Shown here in pieces: positions 50,838 to 60,505 of a stretch of 64,000 nt of DNA. The stretch covers positions 4,697,266 through 4,761,265 of the forward strand of contig OY282444.1 of assembly GCA_958296125.1 (NCBI GenBank), in the 5' to 3' direction. Position 1 is the stretch's first letter; every line of letters starts with the position of its first letter. The DNA comes from an uncultured Poribacteria bacterium (GTDB taxonomy: Bacteria > Poribacteria > WGA-4E > PCPOR2b). The position numbers and the translations under genes were made by a program. The notes under the pieces were generated by a model, which was given only the letters and a program-made list of their open reading frames with translations, was not told the origin of the DNA and made no database searches.

Positions 50838-53150
50838 CTAAACGGATGTGTTACCAATCGCATCGACAACCCGCTCTGGTGTCATCGGGAGTTCCGTTAT
50901 CCGGACACCCACTGCGTCGGCAACGGCATTCGCCATCGTTGCCAAGGTAGGCGTGATGGGAGGCTCACCGACACCTTTCGCACCAAACGGTCCGTTGGGG
51001 GCTTCCACTTCAACGATGATCGACTCCACAGTAGGCAAGTCTGCGGTAGTCGGCACACGGTAATCGACGAAACCCGGATTCACGCTCCCGTTCTCGTCAT
51101 ACTGCATCTCCTCCATGGTCGCCCAAGCATAGCCTTGTACCGTACCGCCCTCAATCTGTCCCTCAACTGCCATCGGGTTGATAGCAAAGCCGACATCCTG
51201 TGAGGACACCATTTTCAGCACCTTGATTCTGCCGGTCTGCGGATCGACTTCGATCTTAGCGATTTGTGCGGCGAGGGCCGGTGTCGTCGGTTGCCGTGCG
51301 AATGAACCTTTGCCAATGATGGGACCCCCTGTTGTCGAGAGACTGTATGCGGCCAACTCACCGAATCCAATCGATTTCGGCGGGTCACCGACCCCTGTGG
51401 TCACCCTGCCCCCATCCAGTTTGAGGTTCTCGACCTCGGTATTCAACCGTTCGGCAGCGAGTTCAAGGATACGTTTGCGCGTATCTTCAGCCGCGATCTT
51501 GGCGGTGTTCCCCATCGTGAAGGTAACAACACTACCGCCAGAGCCGGTGGCATAAGGTGCGGAATCGGTATCGCCACGGGTGATTGCGACCTGATCGTAG
51601 GGGAGGGTCAACACTTCGGCAACAATCTGGGTAATTGCGGTATCGGTGCCGCTGATGTCCATCGAGCCGTGGAAGATTCGCGCACTCCCATCTTCGTGGA
51701 TAGAGACGAACATCCCGCCCGGTCCACAACCATTTGTCCAATCACCAATCGCCACACCCCACCCTTGATTTGGGCCCGTGGTCCGGTGCTGCCAGTCAAC
51801 GGCATCGGCGACCGCTTGCAGGGTTTGCTTATAGCCGACCTTCGGTTCTCTGGATCCGCCGCGCTGACCGCCGCCAGGGATGGGATCACCCTCTTCACGC
51901 ATATTTTTGAGCCGAAATTCAACCGGATCCATGCCAAGTTTGCGTGCAATATCATCGAGTTGGGATTCGCCGGCGAAGGCAGCTTGAGGTGTACCAGGTG
52001 CGCGATAGGCAGCGGTCCCAGACTTATTTGTGTAGACACCATACGCATCAACCTTTAGGTGCGGGATTTTATAAACGCCACGGACGCGAAGGGTGCTACC
52101 AATCGATGCGCCCGATACGGAACCAGAATCCCAAAAGGCAAGTGCCTGACGGGCGACGATTTGACCATCATTCTTAACCCCCGTTTTTAGCGTGATTACG
52201 CAACCCGGTGCCGGACGGCCATCAGTAAACTCCTCTTCGCGGGTCATCTGAATCTTCACCGGACGTCCCGTCTTTTGGGAAAGGAGAACGGCGGGCACAT
52301 GCGTCAGCACGACACCAAAACGTCCACCAAATCCGCCGCCCATCGTCGTTGCAATCACATTAACCTGATTGAGGGGAATGCCGAGCGTGCCCGCTATGCC
52401 GGATCGGATGGCGAAGGGACCCTGTGTGCTTGCCCATACTGTGACCTTGCCGGTGGACTCGACATCCGCAACAGAGACGTGAGGTTCCATGTAGGTCTGA
52501 TGCACCCGTGGAATGACGTAAGTATTTTCGACAACAAGGTCTGATTCGGCGAAGCCCACCTCTACATCGCCAACCGCTGTGTGCGTTTCGGCAGAGATGT
52601 TGTAATAGACCTCATCTTCAATGGCTTCCAACCGTGCGTTTAACTCGGCAATCTCTGCACTGTGGTCTTGCGATTCGTCCCGTTCAAGTTTTCTCAAGTC
52701 AGTTTTAATCGCTCGACGGGCGGGTCCATCTTTCAGATCATCGCTGTGCAGGCGTGGGGCAGTCGGCTGGATAGACTCGGTCACGTCTTGAACAACGGGT
52801 AGCACTTCATAGTTGACATGGATTAGGTCTGCGGCTTCCTCCGCGATGTCGGGATCTGTTGCCGCAACCGCTGCAATCGGTTCACCGAGATATAGGACTT
52901 TGTCAGAAGCAAAGACCCGTCGTCCACTCTCGACATCGTCTTGGGTGATGATAGCTCGTACACCGGGCAGCTTTTCAGCTTCACTGGTGTCGATACTAAC
53001 AATCTTTGCATGTGGGTGTTTGCTGCGAACAAATTTACCGTGAAGCATACCGGGCAGGTGAACATCTGCCCCATATTGCGCCGCACCTGTCACTTTTTCA
53101 AGGGCATCGACTCTGGGCACTCTTTTGCCAAGGACTGTATATTCTGACAT
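50838..53150 (-). CDS. Xanthine dehydrogenase-family molybdopterin-binding subunit
   Basis: A 770-residue large subunit. The N-terminal aldehyde-oxidase a/b hammerhead-type domain starts GKRVPRVDALEKVTGAAQYGAD. The molybdopterin-binding motif TMGGGFGGRFG is near residue 270, the cofactor-contact AYRAPGTPQAAFAGE near residue 382 and the catalytic glutamate in GAKGVGEPPITP near residue 728. It lacks the VAYRCSFR loop of CO dehydrogenase, so it is a hydroxylase for purines, aldehydes or N-heterocycles. A helical insertion around residues 145-175 is unusual. The FeS and FAD subunits are not adjacent; a NuoE/NuoF-like gene lies 207 bp upstream on the same strand. Confidence 0.92.
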   Translation of the reverse strand: MSEYTVLGKRVPRVDALEKVTGAAQYGADVHLPGMLHGKFVRSKHPHAKIVSIDTSEAEKLPGVRAIITQDDVESGRRVFASDKVLYLGEPIAAVAATDPDIAEEAADLIHVNYEVLPVVQDVTESIQPTAPRLHSDDLKDGPARRAIKTDLRKLERDESQDHSAEIAELNARLEAIEDEVYYNISAETHTAVGDVEVGFAESDLVVENTYVIPRVHQTYMEPHVSVADVESTGKVTVWASTQGPFAIRSGIAGTLGIPLNQVNVIATTMGGGFGGRFGVVLTHVPAVLLSQKTGRPVKIQMTREEEFTDGRPAPGCVITLKTGVKNDGQIVARQALAFWDSGSVSGASIGSTLRVRGVYKIPHLKVDAYGVYTNKSGTAAYRAPGTPQAAFAGESQLDDIARKLGMDPVEFRLKNMREEGDPIPGGGQRGGSREPKVGYKQTLQAVADAVDWQHRTTGPNQGWGVAIGDWTNGCGPGGMFVSIHEDGSARIFHGSMDISGTDTAITQIVAEVLTLPYDQVAITRGDTDSAPYATGSGGSVVTFTMGNTAKIAAEDTRKRILELAAERLNTEVENLKLDGGRVTTGVGDPPKSIGFGELAAYSLSTTGGPIIGKGSFARQPTTPALAAQIAKIEVDPQTGRIKVLKMVSSQDVGFAINPMAVEGQIEGGTVQGYAWATMEEMQYDENGSVNPGFVDYRVPTTADLPTVESIIVEVEAPNGPFGAKGVGEPPITPTLATMANAVADAVGVRITELPMTPERVVDAIGNTSV

Positions 53151-53357
53151 GACAATACTCCTTTATTTTTGACCTCTGTTCAGTTAATCTCCGATTCCTA
53201 TGCGATTCTGCTTTCTTTAGGTGATCTAGGACAGCTACCTGGTTTTTTGGCCGGTAGATCAATAATCACAGCGTTTTCCAAATTCGCGACAACGATTTGA
53301 ATTCCCTTTTGTATATAATGAATTAGGGCTCATGGAGCACCCAATCCCTGCCGGACC

Positions 53358-55037
53358 CTATGTCTTGCGGCTCACATGATGTTCAACCTGTTGTGGGAAA
53401 TACTTCATCAAGCTCTCGGTGATATTTGGCGCAGCTGTTCCGAGACTACACGCACTCGTTGCTTGCATGGTCGCGCCGATGTCACTAACCTCACTCCTCC
53501 ACTGTGTTAGGTCGCTAGGTCCTGTCTCGCCAGTGAGCCGTTCGGTGAGACGTTGCGTGCCGATACGGCAAGGGAAACACTTACCACATGATTCTTCAGC
53601 GAAAAATTCCATCGCGTGACGCGCCATCTGAATTATATCCCGACTGTCATCGAACACTATAATCCCAGCAGCACCGAGCATTGCCCCCACCTTCCCGATG
53701 CTTGGTTCATCAAGCGTTACATCAAGGTCTTTGCCAGCGAGGAAGCCGCCGGAGAGCCCCGCCATTGTGATTGCCTGAATCGAACGCCCTTCCTGTGTTC
53801 CACCCGCCCAGCCGTAGAGCAGCGTTTTCAACGGCAATCCAAATGGCACCTCATAGTTGCCCGGTCTCTGGATGTCGCCGGAGAGACTGATGACCTTCGT
53901 GCCCGCATGACCGTTCATTCCGAGCCCACGATACCAATCCGCGCCCCGGCGCATAATCTGCGGCGCAGCTGCAAGGGTTTCAACATTGTTGACAACCGTT
54001 GGCAGATTGTCGTAGCCGTGGGTCACAGGGTAAGGGGGACGATTGCGCGGGAAGGGATGCTTGCCTTCGAGACTATTCAGAAGCGAGCCTTCTTCACCAC
54101 AGATGTAAGCACCGGCACCGCGTCTAAGATGGATATGGAAGCTAAAATCCGTGTCAAGAATCTGGCTCCCAAGGAACCCCGCTTCCTCCGCTTCGGCGAT
54201 TGCCTCTGCTAGCGTGTTGAGGGTTTCGGGATACTCATATCGGAGGTAGATGAAGCCGCGTGTTGCATCGGTAGCGTAGGCTGCGAGCACCATCGCCTCA
54301 ATTACTGCGTGTGGGTCGTGGTCGAGAATTGCGCGGTCTTTGAAACAACCGGGCTCCCCCTCATCCGCGTTGCATACAATAGTTTTTGGGTTGCCGGGTG
54401 CTTCAGCAACTGCCTGCCACTTGAGTCCGGTGGGGAAGCCTGCCCCTCCCCGGCCCGCGAGCTTGCTCTCTATGATAACTTCAACCACTTCAGCTGGGCG
54501 CATCTCCTGCACCGCGCGTGTAAGCCCCTCGTATCCACCGGTACGGCAGTAACCCTCAATGTTGGATCGATTCGGCTCACGAATTGCGCCAAAGACACAT
54601 TCATCAATTCCACCCGGATTTGGCGGCGGCAAGGGAGAAGGTTTGACTGCGAGTGTATCCGGATTCACACCGATGAGCACTTGGTGCCCCTTGAGAACCG
54701 GCACGAAATCGTCACAGCGACCGGCACACGGCATCGGCGTTGCGCCATCCGCCTTGAGTGCAGCAAGGAGCTCATTTCCACCGACCAAGCAGCAAACGGG
54801 GCCCGTGCAAACGCGGGACGCACTTTGCCCCGGCGGTGTGCGGGAGAAGTGATGGTAGAACGTAACGGTGCCGAAGAGGTCTGCGAGCGGAATCCTGAGC
54901 CCCACCGCTATATCGCGGAGCGCGTCATCAGAAATGAAACCATCTCGGTCGTGGAAGGCATGGAGCAGCGGGAGCAGCGGTGCTAGCTCGTTACGCCAGC
55001 ACTCAATCAACTCTTGGTTTGTTGGAGTTGCCATCAT
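53358..55037 (-). CDS. Fused NuoE/NuoF-type NADH dehydrogenase module
   Basis: A 559-residue fusion. The N-terminal NuoE-like thioredoxin fold (about 1-145) has 2Fe-2S cysteines in CTGPVCC and CAGRCDD. The NuoF-like part has the NADH/FMN motifs GRGGAGFPTGLKW near residue 195, CNADEGEPGCFKDRAI near residue 221 and GAYICGEEGSLLNSLEGK near residue 311, and the 4Fe-4S ligands in ESCGKCFPCRIGTQ near residue 486. Such modules serve NAD-linked formate dehydrogenases, hydrogenases and complex I. No other complex I genes are here. It may couple to the molybdenum enzyme encoded downstream. GGAGGAT precedes the ATG. Confidence 0.9.
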   Translation of the reverse strand: MMATPTNQELIECWRNELAPLLPLLHAFHDRDGFISDDALRDIAVGLRIPLADLFGTVTFYHHFSRTPPGQSASRVCTGPVCCLVGGNELLAALKADGATPMPCAGRCDDFVPVLKGHQVLIGVNPDTLAVKPSPLPPPNPGGIDECVFGAIREPNRSNIEGYCRTGGYEGLTRAVQEMRPAEVVEVIIESKLAGRGGAGFPTGLKWQAVAEAPGNPKTIVCNADEGEPGCFKDRAILDHDPHAVIEAMVLAAYATDATRGFIYLRYEYPETLNTLAEAIAEAEEAGFLGSQILDTDFSFHIHLRRGAGAYICGEEGSLLNSLEGKHPFPRNRPPYPVTHGYDNLPTVVNNVETLAAAPQIMRRGADWYRGLGMNGHAGTKVISLSGDIQRPGNYEVPFGLPLKTLLYGWAGGTQEGRSIQAITMAGLSGGFLAGKDLDVTLDEPSIGKVGAMLGAAGIIVFDDSRDIIQMARHAMEFFAEESCGKCFPCRIGTQRLTERLTGETGPSDLTQWRSEVSDIGATMQATSACSLGTAAPNITESLMKYFPQQVEHHVSRKT

Positions 55038-55063
55038 ATCCTCCGATACGTTCAGTATATCCG

Positions 55064-55858
55064 TTAATAACCTGCGAGCAGGGCGCGTAGGTAGCTAGCG
55101 GCTTTCCGGACCTGATCGATACGATCTTCATGCTGACCTTCGTAGACAATGGAGATGCAGCCGTTGTAGTTAACCTTTTTCAGAATCTCTGCGATTCGTT
55201 CATAATCCAGCCATTCCTCTTTGCCGCTTTCGACTTTGTAAAATTTTGTGCGGACATACAGGGCATACGGCGCAGCCTGCTCCATAAACTGGTAAAAGTC
55301 AATATCCGGATCTGTCTCTCCCTTTGGCCCGGATCCAGGTGAGCCAACCCATTGACCCGTGTCCATGATAAAAGAGAAGTTTTCTCGATCTGTCTCGCGC
55401 CGGATACGCAGCATATCGTCGCCTGTAGATGGGTGATTCTGTAACCCTACAGCGATGCCTTTCAGGGCTGCATAGTCGGCAACCTCCTGATACCCCCTGA
55501 TCATCGCGGGCCAAGGATCATCGCCATCGCCGTTCTTTTCAGGTATCACGGCGCAGAACACGCGGATGAGCGGGGAACCGAGAAACGCAGCGAGGTCAAC
55601 CGCATTTCTGCAATCTTGAGCGTGTTCCTCCCGTTCCGCCGCATTCCCAACGAACAGACCACTCACACCGATGTAACCGATAGGTAAGCCGTGTCTGAGG
55701 CACATCAGCTTGATATTGCCGAGATATTCTGGATCCGTTGAGGTGAACGCCCGGTAGTGGAAGTCAACGATGTCCATTCTTAAATCGTGGGCGACTTCGA
55801 TGAAGGTCTCAACATCTGTATTGTGCAGACTTAGAAAGTTACAGCCAATTTTGATCAT
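55064..55858 (-). CDS. Sugar phosphate isomerase/epimerase-family TIM-barrel protein
   Basis: About 264 residues of the AP endonuclease-2/xylose isomerase-like fold. It starts KIGCNFLSLHN and carries VDFHYRAFTSTDPEYL near residue 33, an active-site region GIAVGLQNHPSTGDDM near residue 150, and NYNGCISIVYEGQHED near the C-terminus. Metal-binding Glu and His residues are visible, but the exact substrate is not. I chose the ATG at 55858, as the longer frame begins in unlikely sequence. The NuoE/F-type gene starts 26 bp downstream on the same strand. Confidence 0.82.
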   Translation of the reverse strand: MIKIGCNFLSLHNTDVETFIEVAHDLRMDIVDFHYRAFTSTDPEYLGNIKLMCLRHGLPIGYIGVSGLFVGNAAEREEHAQDCRNAVDLAAFLGSPLIRVFCAVIPEKNGDGDDPWPAMIRGYQEVADYAALKGIAVGLQNHPSTGDDMLRIRRETDRENFSFIMDTGQWVGSPGSGPKGETDPDIDFYQFMEQAAPYALYVRTKFYKVESGKEEWLDYERIAEILKKVNYNGCISIVYEGQHEDRIDQVRKAASYLRALLAGY

Positions 55859-56001
55859 GTTGTTTATTTTCCTTTCATTTTGATGACTGCCATTGCAGCC
55901 CATTAAATTACAAGCGGTTATCCTAACTTGAAGCCTGACGCTGTTATCACGGTTTCCAATCAAAAACCTATGCTACTATACATACCACAAGAAGTCAATG
56001 A

Positions 56002-57510
56002 TTAATCCCCCCATGAATAACTGAACAGTTTCGCATTTTGAAGTGTAAAGCGGAGTTTTACTCGCTGACCAATCAAATCGTTGAAGGGCTTTGAGAAGGA
56101 GATGGGAGCCTCAATATCATCTCCTCGGATCGACTGGGAATGCTCGTAACCTTTCAGTAGACGGCCTCGCTCTGTCAGCACGCTGACTGTCAATTCACCA
56201 CCTGTGGCATCAAGGTTGACTAGTAAACGCTTATCGCTCACAGTCAGTGCTTTCGTAGTTACACGCCCGGCACGATTGCCCGCCTCTAGGGAGATGTAAC
56301 GGTCAGGTCGAAAGCGCACACAACCGATCGTTTGCAACGGGTGTCGTTTTCCCGCTTCAATCAGTCTTTGCTGCTCACGTAGCCACTGTTGGTCTACGGA
56401 AGGATGCGGAAGATTGCCAGCGGAGTAGTACTGGTACATCCAGTTCCCCACACGTATTGGCACGCTGTCGAAGTGTATCATCGCACAATCTTGTTCGCCG
56501 ACTTCACCCCTTGCAATCCACGGTTGGCGATCCCCAAGCCGATCCCAATGCACCAGATCGCGGCTGTATACCAGTTGCGTCTCTATGATCCCGTGCTGAT
56601 TCCACATGCTATGTTTGTACATATCCATGCTGACATCGAAGATATAAAGTGCGCCAAGAAAAACGTTGCCTACCGTCCACGGCTGCATGGCGTAAAATTC
56701 GCAGTGCTGATCTACCGGATCATTGTAGTGGATGATTCCCGCCGCGTAAGCGGTATCTAAGCGTTCACGAGCCATTTCATCGTCAACCAGATCCGGGGCG
56801 AGAACGAGGCAGGGACGGGGCCAATCCAGCATCAGTCGGGCGCGATTGGGTAGGGAATTAGCGAATGTCATCCCTACAGACCGGCGGCGGAAACGACCAA
56901 CGGTAGCGTGGAGCCGTGGGAAGGCGACATAGCGGCCGGGCACATCGTCGCGCATCATAGGGAAAGCCTCGTCGGCGACCAAAAAGGTGCCGGTATCGCC
57001 TACGCCATCGCTGATGCCCGGCTCATCGTCCGCGTTTTCCGCTGTATGCCAAGTGAATCCATCCGGACTGAAAATTGGCAGGTATCGCTGACTCCATTCG
57101 CCATGGGGGATCCACGAAACTGTTCGGTATAGCGTGTCTTCACCCTCAGAAAGGGTGGATTCAGGACAGTAAAAAACTGATCCGGGGCCAATCCGCCCTG
57201 GTGTCTTAACTTTGTTGTTCTCGGTGCTACCATCGATTTCCGATAGATGGAGAATCGGCTTCTCCCAGTGAAGACCATCCTCGCTTGTCGCGTAAAGGTC
57301 GTTAAGCCCGTCTTTTGAGTTCCAATACCACATTTTGGATGTCCCCTCCGGATCACGGATAACCATAGGACAGGCACAGCCAAACTTATCTTCCCAGGGC
57401 CGATCCGGTTGGAGGACTGTGCCAACCTTTTCTGGTGGATGGAACCTTCGCTTGAGGTTCTGTTTGGACTCAATCTCGAAATCGTCAATAAACAGACGCT
57501 TGTTTTCCAT
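56002..57510 (-). CDS. Glycoside hydrolase-like five-bladed-propeller protein
   Basis: A 502-residue protein with features of GH32/GH43-like propellers: a WEDKFGCACPMVIRDPEG opening blade with the first acidic residue, MWYWNSKDGLNDLYATSEDGLHWEK, and later QLVYSRDLVHWDRLGDRQPWI. A C-terminal beta domain (about 395-502) resembles the non-catalytic modules of GH32 enzymes. It probably trims or binds a plant- or algal-type glycan. No signal peptide is visible. A -10-like TATAAT lies upstream near 57543 on the minus strand. It is divergent from the PhyH gene at 57668. Confidence 0.68.
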   Translation of the reverse strand: MENKRLFIDDFEIESKQNLKRRFHPPEKVGTVLQPDRPWEDKFGCACPMVIRDPEGTSKMWYWNSKDGLNDLYATSEDGLHWEKPILHLSEIDGSTENNKVKTPGRIGPGSVFYCPESTLSEGEDTLYRTVSWIPHGEWSQRYLPIFSPDGFTWHTAENADDEPGISDGVGDTGTFLVADEAFPMMRDDVPGRYVAFPRLHATVGRFRRRSVGMTFANSLPNRARLMLDWPRPCLVLAPDLVDDEMARERLDTAYAAGIIHYNDPVDQHCEFYAMQPWTVGNVFLGALYIFDVSMDMYKHSMWNQHGIIETQLVYSRDLVHWDRLGDRQPWIARGEVGEQDCAMIHFDSVPIRVGNWMYQYYSAGNLPHPSVDQQWLREQQRLIEAGKRHPLQTIGCVRFRPDRYISLEAGNRAGRVTTKALTVSDKRLLVNLDATGGELTVSVLTERGRLLKGYEHSQSIRGDDIEAPISFSKPFNDLIGQRVKLRFTLQNAKLFSYSWGD

Positions 57511-57667
57511 GTCGTTTTTTCTACGCTCCTTTGCACTATATTATAGCATGTTTGGGTCTTATTGGCATCTACTTCTAAAAAATGTCTGGCATTGACGCTC
57601 CAAATCGGGTATCCTCTTAATAGGAACTGTTTAACACGAGCTGCAAATTCAAGAGCTGGAGGGAGAA

Positions 57668-58498
57668 ATGTCACTTCAAAACGATTTGACTGGTTACGCG
57701 GTCTTGACTTCGGAACAACAGGAGTTCGTTGATGCCAACGGATACCTGGTAATCGAAAATGCACTAGAACCGGACGTAGTTGCTGAAATTGACGCAGCAA
57801 TTGATGAGCTTCATGAACGCGAAGAAAAGGCTGGGAATCTGGAAGCTGATGGCAGGCTGAATATGCGTAACTGCATCACCGAACACGATGCCTTTTTTCA
57901 ACTTCTCGATTGGCCCAAAACAGCACCGCTCGCTTGGGGCATCCTGAATTGGAATATCCAGATGATTACGTCACACCTGCTTGTTCTTCCATCAAAGGAT
58001 GAGCCTCCACCGAAGGTCAAGGAGAGGATCGGTCTGCACCGCGATGGTGGTACGTCACCCGGCGAGATGCAAGAGCCCCATCCCAGAATCCTGCTCAAGA
58101 TTGCTTATGCCATCAGCGATCAGTCGGATCCGGCTTCAGGCGCGACGGTACTTGTCCCCGGCAGCAACAGGCTCAACGGCACACCCGCTGTGGATACGGA
58201 AACCGGGAACGCAAGGGGGGCTATCTCTATGAATGTGAAAGCGGGAGACGCGTTCATCTTTGAGCAGCGGACTTGGCACGGTCCAGGACATAACTGGTCT
58301 GGTAAGCCGAGAAAAACAATCTTCATGGGCTATGCTTATCGGTGGGTCAAACCGATGGATTATATCGCGATGCCCAACGAACTGATTGCTAAGTGCACAA
58401 CCCCTCTACAGAAACAGCTGATCGGCGTGGTCAGCGATCCGTTGAGTTATTATCTTCCTAAGGATGAAGATGTACCTTTGAGAGCGTTGTTGAGTTGA
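57668..58498 (+). CDS. Phytanoyl-CoA dioxygenase-family oxygenase
   Basis: A 276-residue PhyH-fold enzyme. The iron motif HRDGGTSPGEM (HxD) is near residue 118 and the distal His and Arg are in TWHGPGHNWSGKPRKTIFMGYAY-type sequence near residue 200. It differs clearly from the other two PhyH proteins here. GGAGGG precedes the ATG. It stands alone on the plus strand between a glycosidase-like gene and a TRAP permease gene. Confidence 0.9.
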   Translation: MSLQNDLTGYAVLTSEQQEFVDANGYLVIENALEPDVVAEIDAAIDELHEREEKAGNLEADGRLNMRNCITEHDAFFQLLDWPKTAPLAWGILNWNIQMITSHLLVLPSKDEPPPKVKERIGLHRDGGTSPGEMQEPHPRILLKIAYAISDQSDPASGATVLVPGSNRLNGTPAVDTETGNARGAISMNVKAGDAFIFEQRTWHGPGHNWSGKPRKTIFMGYAYRWVKPMDYIAMPNELIAKCTTPLQKQLIGVVSDPLSYYLPKDEDVPLRALLS

Positions 58499-58545
58499 AC
58501 AGGGCTCAAGGATAATCGGGGAAATCCCCAAACTTCTGATACATT

Positions 58546-60432
58546 TCATACCCGTTTCTGAATGAAATACACGGTGGCAAATAATCCGAGTGCGATCCCG
58601 AAAGTATAGATATTGTAGATATATGCTAAGAAAGCGGCAACTGCGAGGATAATCCATTCTATCCATGTCGTTTTGCGGAGGAAGTATCCCATCGTAACGA
58701 TTGAAAAGATGAATGTGCCCACCACAGCCGTTACAACGGACAGGGCATTTTGTAGCAGGGTGCCATCAAACAGGATGTGAGTATAAGCGAACAGCAGCGG
58801 CATGATATACAGGAACTTGGCGAATTTGAAACATGCCCAGCCGGTTTTCCACGGATCCGCACGCGCCACCGCAGCCCCGGCGTACGCGCCAAGGGCGACG
58901 GGCGGCGTGATATTGGAATCTTGACTGAGCCAGAAGACAATCAGGTGTGCTGCAATTAGGGGTACTCCCATCGAATCACTTGTGAGGATTGGGACAGCGA
59001 GTTCGGAGGTAATCAGATAGGCAGCAGTAACGGGGATGCCCATTCCCAAGATAAGGGACGCACCGGCGAGCAATAGGATAGCGATTACGCGGCTATCCCC
59101 AGCGACGGAGAGAACGAGGTCAGGAAAGATTCTACCAAGTCCGGTGAGATCAATTACAGCAATAATGATTCCGATGCTGCCCACCGCTCCACCGATGGCA
59201 AGCGAGTTCTTCGCACCGCTGACCATCGCCTCCCAGAGGCGTTTAGGTGTGAGGTGTGTCTCTGGTCGAAGGTAACTGACACCGATTGTGGTCAAGATGG
59301 CAAAGAACGCCGCTTGTGATGCTGTGCGGCCCGCGATCAGTATCGCGACCAATACAATTAACGGCATCAAGCAGTACCATTGGCTTTTGAGAAGTGTGGA
59401 CAGGTGCGGCAGCTCTACCTTCGGCAGCCCTTCGATGCCCTCCTTTTTTGCCTCAAAGTGTACCATCACCCACACTGAAAAGAAATAGAGCAGTGCCGGG
59501 ATGACCGATAGCAGTGCTATATGGCTATACGGCATCTCGGTGCGTTCAGCCATGATAAACGCACCGGCTCCCATCACCGGCGGCAGAAACTGGCCACCGA
59601 CTGATGCCGTTGCTTCAACGGCACCGGCGACGTGGGATCGAAAACCGGTGCGCTTCATCAACGGGATGGTAAACGCGCCGGTGGCTACCGTGTTTGCGAT
59701 GGCACTCCCGGCAACCGATCCGAAGAATCCGGAGGCAATGACTGCCACTTTCGCAGGACCTCCCACCAACCGTCCTGCCACCGCCATCGGGAGGTCAATG
59801 AAAAACTGTCCCACCCCTGACTTTTCCAAGAATGCGCCGAAGAAGATGAACAGAACGACATACGTCGCCATGACGTTTGCCATGATGCCGAAGATGCCCG
59901 CTTGGCTGAAGAAACTGTATTCAAAGATTCGGCGTAACGGGAATCCCCTGTGGGCGATAACGGACGGCATCGACTGACCAAACAAGGCATACAAAATGCC
60001 AACCGTAGCGATTATGGTCAACGCCCAACCGACTGTCCGCCGACTATATTCGAGGCTCAAGATTACCGCCACCGCTCCAACGCATACATCGAGCTGGCTA
60101 TATGCCCCCGCCCGGTCCGCAAGCGTTTTGTATTCGACAATCCAATATCCAATCACGAAAATAGTCAAGCCGACGAGTATCAGATCTACCATTGACGGAC
60201 GCGATTGGGGTGAGCTCCGCCTAAACTGATAGAATGTGCCGGTCAAGACGAATGTCAGGAGCAGGTACAATCCGACGTGATACTGTTCACCCGACGTTCC
60301 AAAACCCGCACCGTAGATGTAAAAGAGCACAAAGCTGATGGCGATACTCTCAAAAATCCAATTCCATACACCTTTCAAATCTCGACCCGGGCGTTCAAAT
60401 TTTTTCAATGTTTGCGTTTCTATATCTGCCAT
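58546..60432 (-). CDS. TRAP transporter fused permease (DctQ-DctM type)
   Basis: A 628-residue membrane protein with about 16 helices. The first 200 residues form a small-subunit-like part. The large-subunit core has FGSVAGSAIANTVATGAFTIPLMKR and GGQFLPPVMGAGAFIMAE near residue 280, and LGMGIPVTAAYLIT and DSNITPPVALGAYAGAAVA near residues 460-520. TRAP permeases import organic acids or sialic acid with sodium, using a periplasmic binding protein. No DctP/TAXI binding protein gene is present in the window. The sialidase-like gene at 23634 is far away, so a sialic acid link is not supported. Confidence 0.92.
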   Translation of the reverse strand: MADIETQTLKKFERPGRDLKGVWNWIFESIAISFVLFYIYGAGFGTSGEQYHVGLYLLLTFVLTGTFYQFRRSSPQSRPSMVDLILVGLTIFVIGYWIVEYKTLADRAGAYSQLDVCVGAVAVILSLEYSRRTVGWALTIIATVGILYALFGQSMPSVIAHRGFPLRRIFEYSFFSQAGIFGIMANVMATYVVLFIFFGAFLEKSGVGQFFIDLPMAVAGRLVGGPAKVAVIASGFFGSVAGSAIANTVATGAFTIPLMKRTGFRSHVAGAVEATASVGGQFLPPVMGAGAFIMAERTEMPYSHIALLSVIPALLYFFSVWVMVHFEAKKEGIEGLPKVELPHLSTLLKSQWYCLMPLIVLVAILIAGRTASQAAFFAILTTIGVSYLRPETHLTPKRLWEAMVSGAKNSLAIGGAVGSIGIIIAVIDLTGLGRIFPDLVLSVAGDSRVIAILLLAGASLILGMGIPVTAAYLITSELAVPILTSDSMGVPLIAAHLIVFWLSQDSNITPPVALGAYAGAAVARADPWKTGWACFKFAKFLYIMPLLFAYTHILFDGTLLQNALSVVTAVVGTFIFSIVTMGYFLRKTTWIEWIILAVAAFLAYIYNIYTFGIALGLFATVYFIQKRV

Positions 60433-60505
60433 CTCCTCCCATGCCTCTCAAACCGACAGGTGCAAAAATTCGCATTGCATAACGACGAATTTAATTCTAC
60501 ATACT

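Noticed and set aside
50838-53150. Form I carbon monoxide dehydrogenase large subunit
   Set aside because: The active-site loop reads AYRAPG rather than the VAYRCSFR signature, and no coxS or coxM is adjacent.
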